A stretch of DNA of 64,000 nt from Streptomyces sp. NRRL F-2580 (lineage in GTDB: Bacteria; Actinomycetota; Actinomycetes; Streptomycetales; Streptomycetaceae), in the NCBI RefSeq assembly GCF_000720115.1, contig NZ_JOIR01000007.1, positions 136,796-200,795 on the forward strand, in the 5' to 3' direction. The translations under genes were made by a program, and so were the position numbers. How positions within the stretch are numbered: position 1 is the first letter of the stretch; each line of letters opens with the position of its first letter. Shown piece after piece: positions 1 to 7,531 of the stretch. The notes below the pieces were generated by a model. It did no database searches, had not been told where the DNA came from, and saw only the letters and a program-made list of their open reading frames with translations.

Positions 1-238
1 CATGGGTTCCCGTCTCCTCTGGGGAGGGATGAAGCGGCGGGAGTCTCAACACTCGGTAAATGGATGGTAATGGAGAGTAAAGGTAAGCGGTGAATAATGC
101 GGGCAAATGGCCTATAAATTACCCCTCAAGAGTGATTAAGCATTTTGTACGGCTTGTCATACCTTCCTCAAAGCTGACTGCGTGGGACGTTGCGGCGCGG
201 AAGTCCTGCGACGGAACTGCGAGGGAGAGGTGGGGCGG

Positions 239-1543
239 ATGATCGCCGCCACGAAGAAGATCGCCGGCGGCCTGGTCGCCTCGGCACTGGTCCTGGGAGT
301 TGCCGGGTGCAGCACCTCGGGGCCCGCCAAGTCACCGGCTCCCGGGGCGCCGAACGCACGGAAGGGTGCCGAGGCGGAGGCCCCCGGCAGCGTCAACCGG
401 CCCATCGGCGACGGTTCGACCGCGTACACCGGCCCCCAGCCGAACGTGCAGAAGCCGCAGAAGCTGAAGCCCGGCGAAAAGCCGCCGCAGTTCGTGGTCT
501 TCTCCTGGGACGGGGCCGGCGAGGACAGCCAGAAGCTCTTCTCGCACTTCCGTGAGGTCGGCAAGCAGTACAACGCCCGCATGACGTACTTCCTCAGCGG
601 CGTCTACATGCTCCCGGAGGAGAAACGTTCCCTCTATACGGCGCCGCAGCACTCGCCCGGCCGCTCCGACATCGGCTTCGGCGACCTCCAGGGCATCAAG
701 GACACCGCCACCCAGGTGCGCGCGGCCTGGCTGGAGGGCAACGAGATCGGCACCCACTTCAACGGGCACTTCTGCGGGCCCGACGGCGGCGTCGGCACCT
801 GGTCCGTGGGCGAATGGAAGAGCGAGATCAACCAGGCCAAGTCCTTCGTCAAGAACTGGAAGACCAACGCGGGCCTGAAGACCATGGAGGCGCTCCCCTT
901 CGACTACGACAAGGAGCTCATCGGCGCCCGCACCCCCTGCCTCGAAGGCCAGAAGAACTTCATGCTGGCGGCGAAGGACATGGGCTTCCGCTACGACTCC
1001 AGCGGCATCAGCAAGCAGATCTGGCCCAAGAAGACGGACGGGCTCTGGGACGTCCCGCTCCAGCTGGTGCCCATGCCCGGCCGCGCCTTCGACACCCTGA
1101 GCATGGACTACAACTACATGGTCAACCAGTCCGGGACGACCTCGCAGGGAGACCCCTCGCAGCACGCGTACTGGGGCGACCAGATGCGCGACGGCCTGCA
1201 CGAGGCCTTCGACCGCGTCTACCAGGGCAACCGTGCGCCGCTGATCATCGGCAACCACTTCGAGTCCTGGAACGGCGGCACCTACATGCGTGCCGTCGAG
1301 GAGTCCATCAAGTCCATGTGCACCAAGCCGGAGGTCCGCTGCGTGCCGTTCCGCGAGCTGGTGGACTGGCTGGACGCCCAGGACCCGAAGGTCCTGGAGT
1401 GGATGCGCACCCTCGACGTCGGCGAGGCGCCGAAGCAGGGCTGGGCGAAGTTCCTGACCGCGGGGCCGCCGGCGCGGCCGGCCGCCCCCGCGGGCGTCAA
1501 GCCGGCTGCGGAGCCGGCTGATGAGAGTGCGGACGAGGGCTGA
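239..1543 (+). CDS. Polysaccharide deacetylase-like lipoprotein
   Basis: Probably an exported, lipid-anchored NodB-type carbohydrate deacetylase or a catalytically modified relative. The first 24 residues form a lipoprotein signal ending in the lipobox V-A-G-C24. A WDGAGE segment sits where the NodB Asp motif is expected, THFNGH supplies an H-x3-H metal site, GARTPC corresponds to the third motif, and IIGNHFESW lies near the C-terminus. The tail is Ala/Pro-rich. I chose ATG 239 because GGGAGAGG ends 8 bases upstream; an in-frame GTG at 182 would add 19 residues that do not fit a signal peptide. The 3' end overlaps the convergent next gene by 47 bases. The substrate is unknown; peptidoglycan or a secreted polysaccharide is possible. 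The family call is fairly sure, activity is not. Confidence 0.8.
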   Translation: MIAATKKIAGGLVASALVLGVAGCSTSGPAKSPAPGAPNARKGAEAEAPGSVNRPIGDGSTAYTGPQPNVQKPQKLKPGEKPPQFVVFSWDGAGEDSQKLFSHFREVGKQYNARMTYFLSGVYMLPEEKRSLYTAPQHSPGRSDIGFGDLQGIKDTATQVRAAWLEGNEIGTHFNGHFCGPDGGVGTWSVGEWKSEINQAKSFVKNWKTNAGLKTMEALPFDYDKELIGARTPCLEGQKNFMLAAKDMGFRYDSSGISKQIWPKKTDGLWDVPLQLVPMPGRAFDTLSMDYNYMVNQSGTTSQGDPSQHAYWGDQMRDGLHEAFDRVYQGNRAPLIIGNHFESWNGGTYMRAVEESIKSMCTKPEVRCVPFRELVDWLDAQDPKVLEWMRTLDVGEAPKQGWAKFLTAGPPARPAAPAGVKPAAEPADESADEG

Positions 1544-2537
1544 CGAAGGACTCGCCCGCGGCGGTGCCCGCGACGCCCTCGCGCAGGGTGAAATCGGGGT
1601 CGACCTGGTTCGCCAGGTCGACCCCGGTCTTGGCGTTGCCCCAGCTCTCCGCGTTCTTGAGGTGGAAGCGCACCATCTGCTCGGTGTACCGGTCCCAGTC
1701 GCGCTGGGCGTATGAGTCGTCGGCCGCGTCCTGGAGCGCCTGGAGCGCGAACCGGTTGGTCGCCTCCAGCAGCTCGAAGGCGGCCGGACGGCCCTTCTCC
1801 ATCGCCCGTACCCAGTCGGAGTGCCCGACGGTGACCAGCAGGTCCTCGCCCACCTCGTCCTGGAGGAACTCGATGTCCTCGGGGCCCTGCACCTTGTTGC
1901 CGATGACCTTCAGCGTGACCCCGAAGTCCCGCGCGTACTCCTTGTACTGGCGGTAGACGGAGACCCCCTTGCGGGTCGGCTCGGCCACCAGGAAGGTCAT
2001 GTCGAAGCGGGTGAACATGCCCGAGGCGAAGGAGTCGGATCCGGCCGTCATGTCGACGACCACGTACTCGTCCGGGCCGTCGACCAGGTGGTTGAGGCAC
2101 AGCTCGACCGCCCCGACCTTGGAGTGGTAGCAGGCCACGCCGAGGTCGGCCTCGGTGAACGGCCCGGTGGCCATGAGCCGTACGGGCTCCCCGTCGAGCA
2201 GGAGCGTGCGCGCGCAGGCCTCGTACACCGGGTTGTCCTCGGTGACCCGCAGCAGGCGCGAGCCCCGGCCGGGCGGGGTGGTCTTGATCATCGTGTCGGC
2301 GGACGCGATGCGCGGGTTGGAGCCCCGCAGGTACTCCTTGATCAGGGGCAGGTGCGCGCCCAGGGCGGGCAGTTCGGCGGCCTCGTCCTCGCCGAGACCG
2401 AGCGCGGCGCCCAGGTGCTGGTTGATGTCGGCGTCCACCGCGACGACGGGGGCCTCATTGGCGGCGAGGTGGCGGATGAAGAGGGAGGACAGCGTCGTCT
2501 TGCCGCTGCCGCCCTTTCCCACGAAAGCGATCTTCAT
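1497..2537 (-). CDS. ParA/MinD-like (CooC-type) ATP-binding protein
   Basis: P-loop ATPase of the SIMIBI class, closest in layout to CooC/MinD proteins. Residues 7-15 form a deviant Walker A (GKGGSGKTT) with the signature lysine present. Further on, VVVDMTAGSD and FLVAEPTRKG are the usual switch and base-recognition segments of this class. There is no membrane segment. At 346 residues it is longer than a minimal CooC. ATG 2537 is preferred; TTG and GTG codons lie 6-9 bases upstream and cannot be excluded. A TTGACA hexamer lies upstream in the divergent gap with the next gene. It overlaps the deacetylase gene tail to tail. The partner is not evident: no CO dehydrogenase is present, so a metallocentre role is only an inference. 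Confidence 0.82.
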   Translation of the reverse strand: MKIAFVGKGGSGKTTLSSLFIRHLAANEAPVVAVDADINQHLGAALGLGEDEAAELPALGAHLPLIKEYLRGSNPRIASADTMIKTTPPGRGSRLLRVTEDNPVYEACARTLLLDGEPVRLMATGPFTEADLGVACYHSKVGAVELCLNHLVDGPDEYVVVDMTAGSDSFASGMFTRFDMTFLVAEPTRKGVSVYRQYKEYARDFGVTLKVIGNKVQGPEDIEFLQDEVGEDLLVTVGHSDWVRAMEKGRPAAFELLEATNRFALQALQDAADDSYAQRDWDRYTEQMVRFHLKNAESWGNAKTGVDLANQVDPDFTLREGVAGTAAGESFVSPRPHSHQPAPQPA

Positions 2538-2616
2538 GTTCACCAAACGTAGTGGGTAAGTAGCACAGTGTTGTCAAGGCGAGTGAAGAAGACCACTCCA
2601 AGGAGGGGTCGGTGCT

Positions 2617-3468
2617 ATGGGTGCGCAGTGCGTAGGCTCCCTACTTATGAGTAGCGCTTCTGACCCGTTGGTCGCCCTGGGCGGGCTGCCGGGTGTCGCC
2701 GAGTCCGTGGATTCCGTACGCAAGGCCGTGGACCGGGTCTACGGGCACCGGGTGATGCGCCGCCGCGGCGGTGAGATCACCTCGGAAGCCGCCCTGCGCG
2801 GGGCCCGCGGGAGCGCGGCGCTCTCCGGTGCGGACTGGGCGCTGGAAGAGGTGCGGCGCCGCACCGACTTCGGATCGGAGCCGGAGGCGCTGACCGTGGG
2901 CGCGGCCCTGCGGCTCACCGCGGAGGCCGGGCAGCTGCTGAGCATCTGGCGGCAGTCGCCGCTGAGGGTCCTCGCGCGCCTGCACCTGGTGGCCTCGGGG
3001 TCGACGGCCGAGGGTGACGTGGTGGGCCGCCCCCGTCTGGCGGGCGAGCAGGTGGTGGAGCCGCTGGTGGACCTTCCGCTGCCGAGCGCCGAGGAGGTCG
3101 CGGGCCGGCTGGACGGCCTGTCCCGCCTGATCATCGCGGGTGGCTCCGCCCCGGCCCTGGTCACGGCGGCGGTGGTGCACGGCGAGCTGCTGGCCCTGCG
3201 CCCGTTCGCCTCGTACAACGGGCTGGTCGCGCGGGCGGCCGAGCGCATCGTCCTGATCAACAGCGGTTTGGACCCGAAGGCGATCTGTCCGGCGGAGGTC
3301 GGTCACGCGGAGCAGGGGCGCGAGGCGTACCTGGCCGCTTTCGAGGGCTACGTCTCCGGCACCGCGGAGGGGATGTCCGCGTGGATCGCCCACTGCGGCC
3401 GGGCGATCGAGCTCGGAGTGCGCGAGTCGACGGCGGTCTGCGAGGCCCTGCAGCGCGGCGCGGCCTGA
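2617..3468 (+). CDS. Fic-like domain protein with degenerate catalytic motif
   Basis: A 283-residue soluble protein, often labelled 'oxidoreductase' in Streptomyces, but its layout recalls Fic proteins. GSAALSGADWALEEV (about residues 65-79) resembles the segment before the Fic core, and LRPFASYNGLVAR (194-206) occupies the place of HPFxDGNGRxxR. The catalytic His is replaced by Arg and the GNGR glycines and arginine are largely lost, so AMP transfer by the usual mechanism looks unlikely. AGGAGGGG lies 8 bases before ATG 2617 and decides this start; ATG 2647 is the alternative. The gene is divergent from the ParA-like gene and is followed by a strong hairpin. The function is unknown. Confidence 0.7.
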   Translation: MGAQCVGSLLMSSASDPLVALGGLPGVAESVDSVRKAVDRVYGHRVMRRRGGEITSEAALRGARGSAALSGADWALEEVRRRTDFGSEPEALTVGAALRLTAEAGQLLSIWRQSPLRVLARLHLVASGSTAEGDVVGRPRLAGEQVVEPLVDLPLPSAEEVAGRLDGLSRLIIAGGSAPALVTAAVVHGELLALRPFASYNGLVARAAERIVLINSGLDPKAICPAEVGHAEQGREAYLAAFEGYVSGTAEGMSAWIAHCGRAIELGVRESTAVCEALQRGAA

Positions 3469-3534
3469 CGCGGGAGGGTGGAAGCGGGGGCCGGGGCGGA
3501 CGTCGGTGAGGCGGATCGGCCCCGGACATGGGTT

Positions 3535-3566
3535 GCGGCGACACCGTACTGCTTTGGTGTCGCCGC
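3535..3566. terminator. Perfect 11-bp stem-loop, probable terminator
   Basis: GCGGCGACACC (3535-3545) pairs with GGTGTCGCCGC (3556-3566) around a 10-base loop. It lies 66 bases after the Fic-like gene and just beyond the likely 6S RNA interval, so it could stop transcripts arriving from either side. There is no long T-tract, which is usual in Streptomyces. Confidence 0.6.
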
Positions 3567-3574
3567 TGGCATTC

Positions 3575-3762
3575 ACGCCCAGTTACCAAGCGTCCTCGAT
3601 AGTTGCCCATCAGGTCGGGAACTTTGCCCGTTACCTGGTGCGGCTGGCCCGTAATCGACGGGTCGACGTCGCGTGGGTGCTCGGCGTTCATGCTTCGGTC
3701 CGTGGGCCTTACTGCGTTTTAAAGATGATCCTCTCGGATGTTCTTTGGTCTCGCGGGCCGTT
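3575..3762 (-). ncRNA. ssrS: Candidate 6S RNA (scr3559-type interval)
   Basis: This AT-richer 400-base gap has no convincing coding sequence. Its position, between the Fic-like/'oxidoreductase' gene and the HAD gene, is where I recall the S. coelicolor 6S-like RNA scr3559 (about 190 nt). The ends can pair as a closing stem: GCCC (3577-3580) with GGGC (3755-3758), and ACCAAG (3585-3590) with CTTTGGT (3743-3749), giving a molecule of about 186 nt. Inside are local hairpins, for example CAGGT/ACCTG near 3611-3637. I placed it on the minus strand because the 11-bp stem at 3535-3566 would then terminate it and an AT-rich TACAAAT lies upstream. The orientation is weakly supported. Confidence 0.4.
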
Positions 3763-3873
3763 GCTTTATTTGTACTCCGCTTGGGAGCCATGCGAAACCC
3801 CTGACTCCACTTTTTACTATCCGGGACGAGTGCGGGTGAACCGGACAGCCCGTATCGGCGCAGGTCGGGACAT

Positions 3874-4725
3874 TCAGGCGGACGCGGCGGCGGCGAGCGC
3901 ATTGGCCCGGCGCCGGCTCGCGTACCAGACCAGCCCCGCCGTGGCGGCTGCCGCGCCCACGGCGGCCGCGGCGACCAGGGCCGGGCGCGCGGGCATCGAC
4001 AGCCCGGGCAGCCGCTGCTTGAGCCGCACGGGCCGGCTGAACACCAGCACCGGCCACTCGCGGGCCACGGCTTCCCGCCGCAGCGTCCGGTCGGGATTGA
4101 CCGCGTGCGGGTGTCCCACGGCCTCCAGCATCGGGATGTCGGTGGCCGAGTCGCTGTAGGCGTAGCAGCGGGCGAGGTCGTACCCCTCGGACTCCGCGAG
4201 CTCGCGCACGGCCTCCGCCTTGGTGGGCCCGTAGGCGTAGTACTCGATCTCGCCGGTGAAGCAGCCGTCCTCGCCCACGACCATGCGCGTGGCGACGACC
4301 CGGTCCGCCCCGAGCATCTCCCCGATGGGCTCGACGACTTCCGCGCCGGAGGTCGACACGATCACCACGTCGCGGCCCGCGGTGTGGTGGGCCTCGATCA
4401 ACGAGGCGGCCTCGTCGTAGATGATCGGGTCGATGAGGTCGTGGAGGGTCTCCGCGACGATCTCCCGTACCTGCTGCACGTTCCATCCCTTGCAGAGGCC
4501 GGACAGGTACTCCCGCATCCGTTCCATCTGGTCGTGGTCGGCGCCGCCGGCCAGGAAGATGAACTGCGTGTACGCGGTGCGCAACACGGCTCGCCGGTTG
4601 ATCAGGCCGCCTTGGTAGAAGGACTTGCTGAACGTCAGGGTGCTCGACTTCGCAATGACCGTCTTGTCCAGGTCGAAGAAGGCTGCGGTGCGAGGCGAGG
4701 AGTGCGGCAAGGGCTGATTTTCCAC
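3874..4725 (-). CDS. HAD-superfamily (SerB/CicA-like) phosphatase with C-terminal membrane anchor
   Basis: HAD subfamily IB hydrolase of about 283 residues. All four motifs are visible: FFDLDKT (nucleophile Asp and acid Asp), VSTSG, the lysine in GPTKAE, and SDSATD. The last 35 residues contain a hydrophobic segment followed by SRRR, suggesting anchoring to the inner face of the membrane. Homologues sit beside the Tad-like cluster in other actinobacteria, including mycobacteria (next to ssd), and in S. coelicolor are annotated as morphological-differentiation associated. The start is uncertain: GTG 4725 fits the conserved region and could be leaderless; ATG 4749 would add 8 residues. The substrate is unknown. 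Confidence 0.85.
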   Translation of the reverse strand: MENQPLPHSSPRTAAFFDLDKTVIAKSSTLTFSKSFYQGGLINRRAVLRTAYTQFIFLAGGADHDQMERMREYLSGLCKGWNVQQVREIVAETLHDLIDPIIYDEAASLIEAHHTAGRDVVIVSTSGAEVVEPIGEMLGADRVVATRMVVGEDGCFTGEIEYYAYGPTKAEAVRELAESEGYDLARCYAYSDSATDIPMLEAVGHPHAVNPDRTLRREAVAREWPVLVFSRPVRLKQRLPGLSMPARPALVAAAAVGAAAATAGLVWYASRRRANALAAAASA

Positions 4726-4834
4726 GCCCCGAGCATATGCGCCCACCATTCGGCGTAAGGTGTGGCGCGTGGGTTTGCCTGAGAGGGCTCTCGGGTACAC
4801 CATGGAAGTCACGGATCGTTCGCGACCGTGCTAA

Positions 4835-4912
4835 CCCGGTCTGGCTCCTCCCCCCCCCGAGTCGGACCGTGGGGACGACCCCCGCTCTCCCCCCCGGCGG
4901 GGGTCGTCGCAT
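4835..4912 (+). ncRNA. 6C RNA
   Basis: Two adjacent stem-loops each expose a long cytosine run, the defining feature of the actinobacterial 6C RNA motif. Hairpin 1 pairs GTCTGGCTC (4839-4847) with GAGTCGGAC (4859-4867), allowing G-U pairs, and its loop holds nine consecutive C. Hairpin 2 pairs GACGACCCCCGC (4874-4885) with GCGGGGGTCGTC (4897-4908) perfectly, and its loop holds seven C. 6C RNAs are known to lie near partitioning-ATPase and pilus-assembly genes, exactly as here. The true ends of the transcript cannot be read from sequence. Confidence 0.85.
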
Positions 4913-4916
4913 GTCC

Positions 4917-4933
4917 GGACGCGGTTCGCGTCC
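4917..4933 (+). terminator. Short hairpin after 6C RNA
   Basis: GGACGCG pairs with CGCGTCC around GTT and is followed by CTTCCTTC, a pyrimidine tract. It is a plausible 3' end for the 6C RNA transcript. The remaining bases up to the next gene hold only the DnaA-box pair. Confidence 0.4.
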
Positions 4934-5074
4934 CTTCCTTCGGCCCCAAGTGACCATCTTCCCGGCCCCCCTTTTCTGCGGGGCCGACGCGGCGAAGGCC
5001 CTCACCCCCTCAGACTCGTGACGGTGCGTAGTGGTTCCGGCGCGCTCCGGAACTCACCTGGGAGGGTGACCGGG

Positions 5075-5101
5075 TTATTCACAACCGATGGGTTGTCCAC
5101 A
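5075..5101 (+). promoter_or_regulatory. Two DnaA-box 9-mers upstream of the Ssd/CpaE gene
   Basis: TTATTCACA (5075-5083) and TTGTCCACA (5093-5101) lie in the same orientation with start points 18 bases apart. The second equals the Streptomyces DnaA-box consensus and the first fits the general bacterial box. They sit about 100 bases before the partition-ATPase-like gene, far from any dnaA/dnaN context, so they are candidate DnaA regulatory sites or chance matches rather than an origin. Confidence 0.45.
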
Positions 5102-5201
5102 GTTATCGAGCAAGATCCACTTGTTTTTCCTGATCGCTGCACGGTGATTCCAGCCGCGAAGTCCGCGGTGCTGGATTTGCAGTGAGAAGGAGGCGGAGAT
5201 C

Positions 5202-6386
5202 GTGGCTCGATCTAAGTCGTGTGAAACGCCGGAGTCCGTGGTGGCGGGGGCCGGAGCGGGGGCCGCGGCCGCGCCCGGTGGCGGGCGGCCGCTGATCATC
5301 ACCGAGGACCCCGTGCTCCTCGACGACCTGCTGAGGCTGTGCGCCGCCGCGGGCGCCGAGCCGCACGTGCACCACGCGGTACCCGAGCACGGCGGTGCGG
5401 GCGGTTCGGCCGGCGCAAGTGAAGGGCGCGCCGGGGGTGTTGGCTGGGATACGGCGCCGCTCGTGCTCGTCGGGGACGACGCCGCGGGGCGGGTGCGAGG
5501 AGCGCCGCGCAGGACCGGCGTGTTCCTCGTCGGCCGGGACCTCGACGACCCCCTCGTGTGGCAACGCGCGGTGGAGATCGGTGCCGAGGAGGTGCTGCGC
5601 CTCCCCGACGCCGAGAGCCTGCTCGTCGACCGCATCGCCGACGTCGTGGAGGGGGCCGGACGGCCCGCCCTCGCCGTCGGGGTGATCGGAGGCGCCGGCG
5701 GGGCCGGAGCCTCCACCCTCGCCTGCGCGCTCGCCGTCCGGGCCGCCCGCGCCGGGGAGCGGACCATCCTCATCGACGGCGATCCGCTGGGCGGGGGCAT
5801 GGACGTGCTGCTCGGCGGCGAGAGCGCCGAGGGGCTGCGCTGGCCGGACTTCGCGGCGTCGCGGGGGCGGGTCGGCGCCGGGGCCCTGGAGGAGTCCCTG
5901 CCCGAGCTGCACGCCCTGCGGGTGCTCAGCTGGGACCGCGGGGACCGGGTGGTGGTGCCGCCCGCCGCGATGCGGTCGGTGGTGGCCGCGGCACGCCGCC
6001 GGGGCGGGGTCGTCGTGGTCGACCTCCCGCGGCGGGTGGACGAAGCCGTGGCCGAGGTGCTGGCCCAGCTCGACCTGGTGCTGATGGTGGTGCCGGGCGA
6101 GCTGCGGTCGGTGGCCGCCGCGGGCCGGGTGGCGGCCGGCGTGCGGATGGTGGCCCGGGACGTGCGCGTCGTCGTACGGGGCCGCTGCCCGGGCGGTCTG
6201 GATCCGGAGGCCGTGGCCGGGCTGCTGGGGGCGCCGCTGGCCGGTGAGGTGCCGGTCGAGGTGGGGCTTCCGGGGCGGGTGGCCGAGGGGGAACCGCCGG
6301 GGGCGCATGGGCGCGGCGCGTTGGCCCGCTTCTGCGACGGCTTCTGGCAGCGGGCGCTCGGACCGGCCCAGGGGGTGCCGGCATGA
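5202..6386 (+). CDS. Ssd/CpaE-like septum-site or pilus-localisation ATPase
   Basis: First gene of the Tad-like operon and counterpart of mycobacterial Ssd (Rv3660c) and of the 'helicase/secretion neighbourhood CpaE-like' family. The N-terminal half (residues about 30-150) resembles a receiver-like CpaE domain; the C-terminal half is MinD/ParA-like. Where Walker A is expected (163-171) it reads GGAGGAGAS, so both lysines of the deviant P-loop are missing, while TILIDGDPLGGG and VVVVDLPR retain the acidic segments. ATP hydrolysis is therefore doubtful. The GTG start has GAAGGAGG 8 bases upstream. Its stop overlaps the start of tadA (ATGA). The likely role is positioning the Tad machine or acting at septa, by analogy only. 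Confidence 0.85.
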   Translation: MARSKSCETPESVVAGAGAGAAAAPGGGRPLIITEDPVLLDDLLRLCAAAGAEPHVHHAVPEHGGAGGSAGASEGRAGGVGWDTAPLVLVGDDAAGRVRGAPRRTGVFLVGRDLDDPLVWQRAVEIGAEEVLRLPDAESLLVDRIADVVEGAGRPALAVGVIGGAGGAGASTLACALAVRAARAGERTILIDGDPLGGGMDVLLGGESAEGLRWPDFAASRGRVGAGALEESLPELHALRVLSWDRGDRVVVPPAAMRSVVAAARRRGGVVVVDLPRRVDEAVAEVLAQLDLVLMVVPGELRSVAAAGRVAAGVRMVARDVRVVVRGRCPGGLDPEAVAGLLGAPLAGEVPVEVGLPGRVAEGEPPGAHGRGALARFCDGFWQRALGPAQGVPA

Positions 6387-7531
6387 GCACGGTACTGCTG
6401 GACGCGGTGCGCCGCCGGCTCGCCGAGAGCGGGGCGGAACCGACCCCGGCGCGGGTGGCGGCGGCCCTGCGGGCCCAGGGCCGGCTGCTCGGGGATGCCG
6501 AAGTGTTGGGTGTGGCCGCCGAGTTACGGTCCGAGCTGGTCGGCGCCGGCCCGTTGGAGGCGTTGCTGGCCGACCCGGAGGTCACCGATGTGCTGGTGGC
6601 GGCCCCTGATCGGGTGTGGGTGGACCGGGGTGGCGGGCTGGAGCTGACCGGGGTGACCTTCGCCGACCCCGAGGCCGTGCGCAGGCTCGCCCAGCGGCTG
6701 GCCGCCGTGGCGGGGCGGCGCCTCGACGACGCCCGGCCCTGGGTGGACGCCCGCATGCCGGACGGCACCCGGCTGCATGCCGTGCTGCCGCCGGTGGCGG
6801 TCGGCTCGGCCTGCCTCTCCCTGCGGGTGGTGCGGCCCCGGGCGTTCACGCTGGAGGAACTCGTCGTGGCGGGCACGCTGCCGCCCGGCGGCCACCGGCT
6901 GCTCCGGGACATGGTCGAGGCCCGGCTGTCGTTCCTCGTCTCCGGGGGCACGGGAACCGGCAAGACCACCCTGCTCAGCGCCCTGTTGGGGCTGGTCGGG
7001 CCCGGTGAGCGGATCGTGCTGGCCGAGGATTCGGCCGAGCTGCGCCCCGACCATCCGCACGTGGTGCGGCTGGAGGCCCGGCCGGCCAATCAGGAGGGGG
7101 CGGGCCTGGTCACGCTGGCGGATCTGGTCCGGCAGGCGCTGCGGATGCGGCCCGACAGGCTCGTGGTCGGCGAGGTGCGGGGTGCCGAGGTGGCGGATCT
7201 GCTCGCCGCGCTGAACACCGGACACGAGGGGGGATGCGGCACGGTCCACGCGAATGCCGCCGCCCATGTCCCGGCCCGGCTGGAGGCGCTCGGGACGGCC
7301 GCCGGGCTCGACCGGGCCGCCCTGCACAGCCAGTTGGCCGCCGCGCTGACCCTGGTGCTCCACCTGGTCCGGGACCGTGAGGGGCGCCGCCGGCTGGCCG
7401 AGGTGCACGTGCTGGAGCGGGACGCCGCCGGACTGGTGGTCACCGTACCGGCGCTGCGCTGGTCTGCCCGGGGCTTCGTACGGGAGCAGGGCTGGGACCG
7501 GCTGCGTCCACTGCTGCGAGGTGTCCGGTGA
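6383..7531 (+). CDS. tadA: TadA/CpaF-family secretion ATPase
   Basis: Hexameric type II/IV secretion ATPase that would power Flp-type pilus or pseudopilus assembly at the cytoplasmic face. An N-terminal domain (about 50-165) precedes a Walker A GGTGTGKT at 188-195. Later come the Asp box region LAEDSAEL and the Walker B/His-box region with GEVRGAEVADLL and GHEGGCGTVHAN. Its length of 382 residues is typical of the 'heli_sec_ATPase' branch. The start overlaps the previous stop by four bases and the stop overlaps the next gene, so translation is coupled across the operon. Identification is firm; the assembled structure in Streptomyces is not known from this sequence. Confidence 0.93.
   Translation: MSTVLLDAVRRRLAESGAEPTPARVAAALRAQGRLLGDAEVLGVAAELRSELVGAGPLEALLADPEVTDVLVAAPDRVWVDRGGGLELTGVTFADPEAVRRLAQRLAAVAGRRLDDARPWVDARMPDGTRLHAVLPPVAVGSACLSLRVVRPRAFTLEELVVAGTLPPGGHRLLRDMVEARLSFLVSGGTGTGKTTLLSALLGLVGPGERIVLAEDSAELRPDHPHVVRLEARPANQEGAGLVTLADLVRQALRMRPDRLVVGEVRGAEVADLLAALNTGHEGGCGTVHANAAAHVPARLEALGTAAGLDRAALHSQLAAALTLVLHLVRDREGRRRLAEVHVLERDAAGLVVTVPALRWSARGFVREQGWDRLRPLLRGVR

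Noticed and set aside
4835..4912. C-rich hairpins as a plain terminator of the HAD gene
   Set aside because: The HAD gene reads away on the other strand, and two adjacent stems with C-run loops fit the 6C motif instead.
5075..5101. DnaA boxes as a replication origin
   Set aside because: Only two boxes, no dnaA, dnaN, gyrB or AT-rich unwinding region nearby; a regulatory reading is more sensible.
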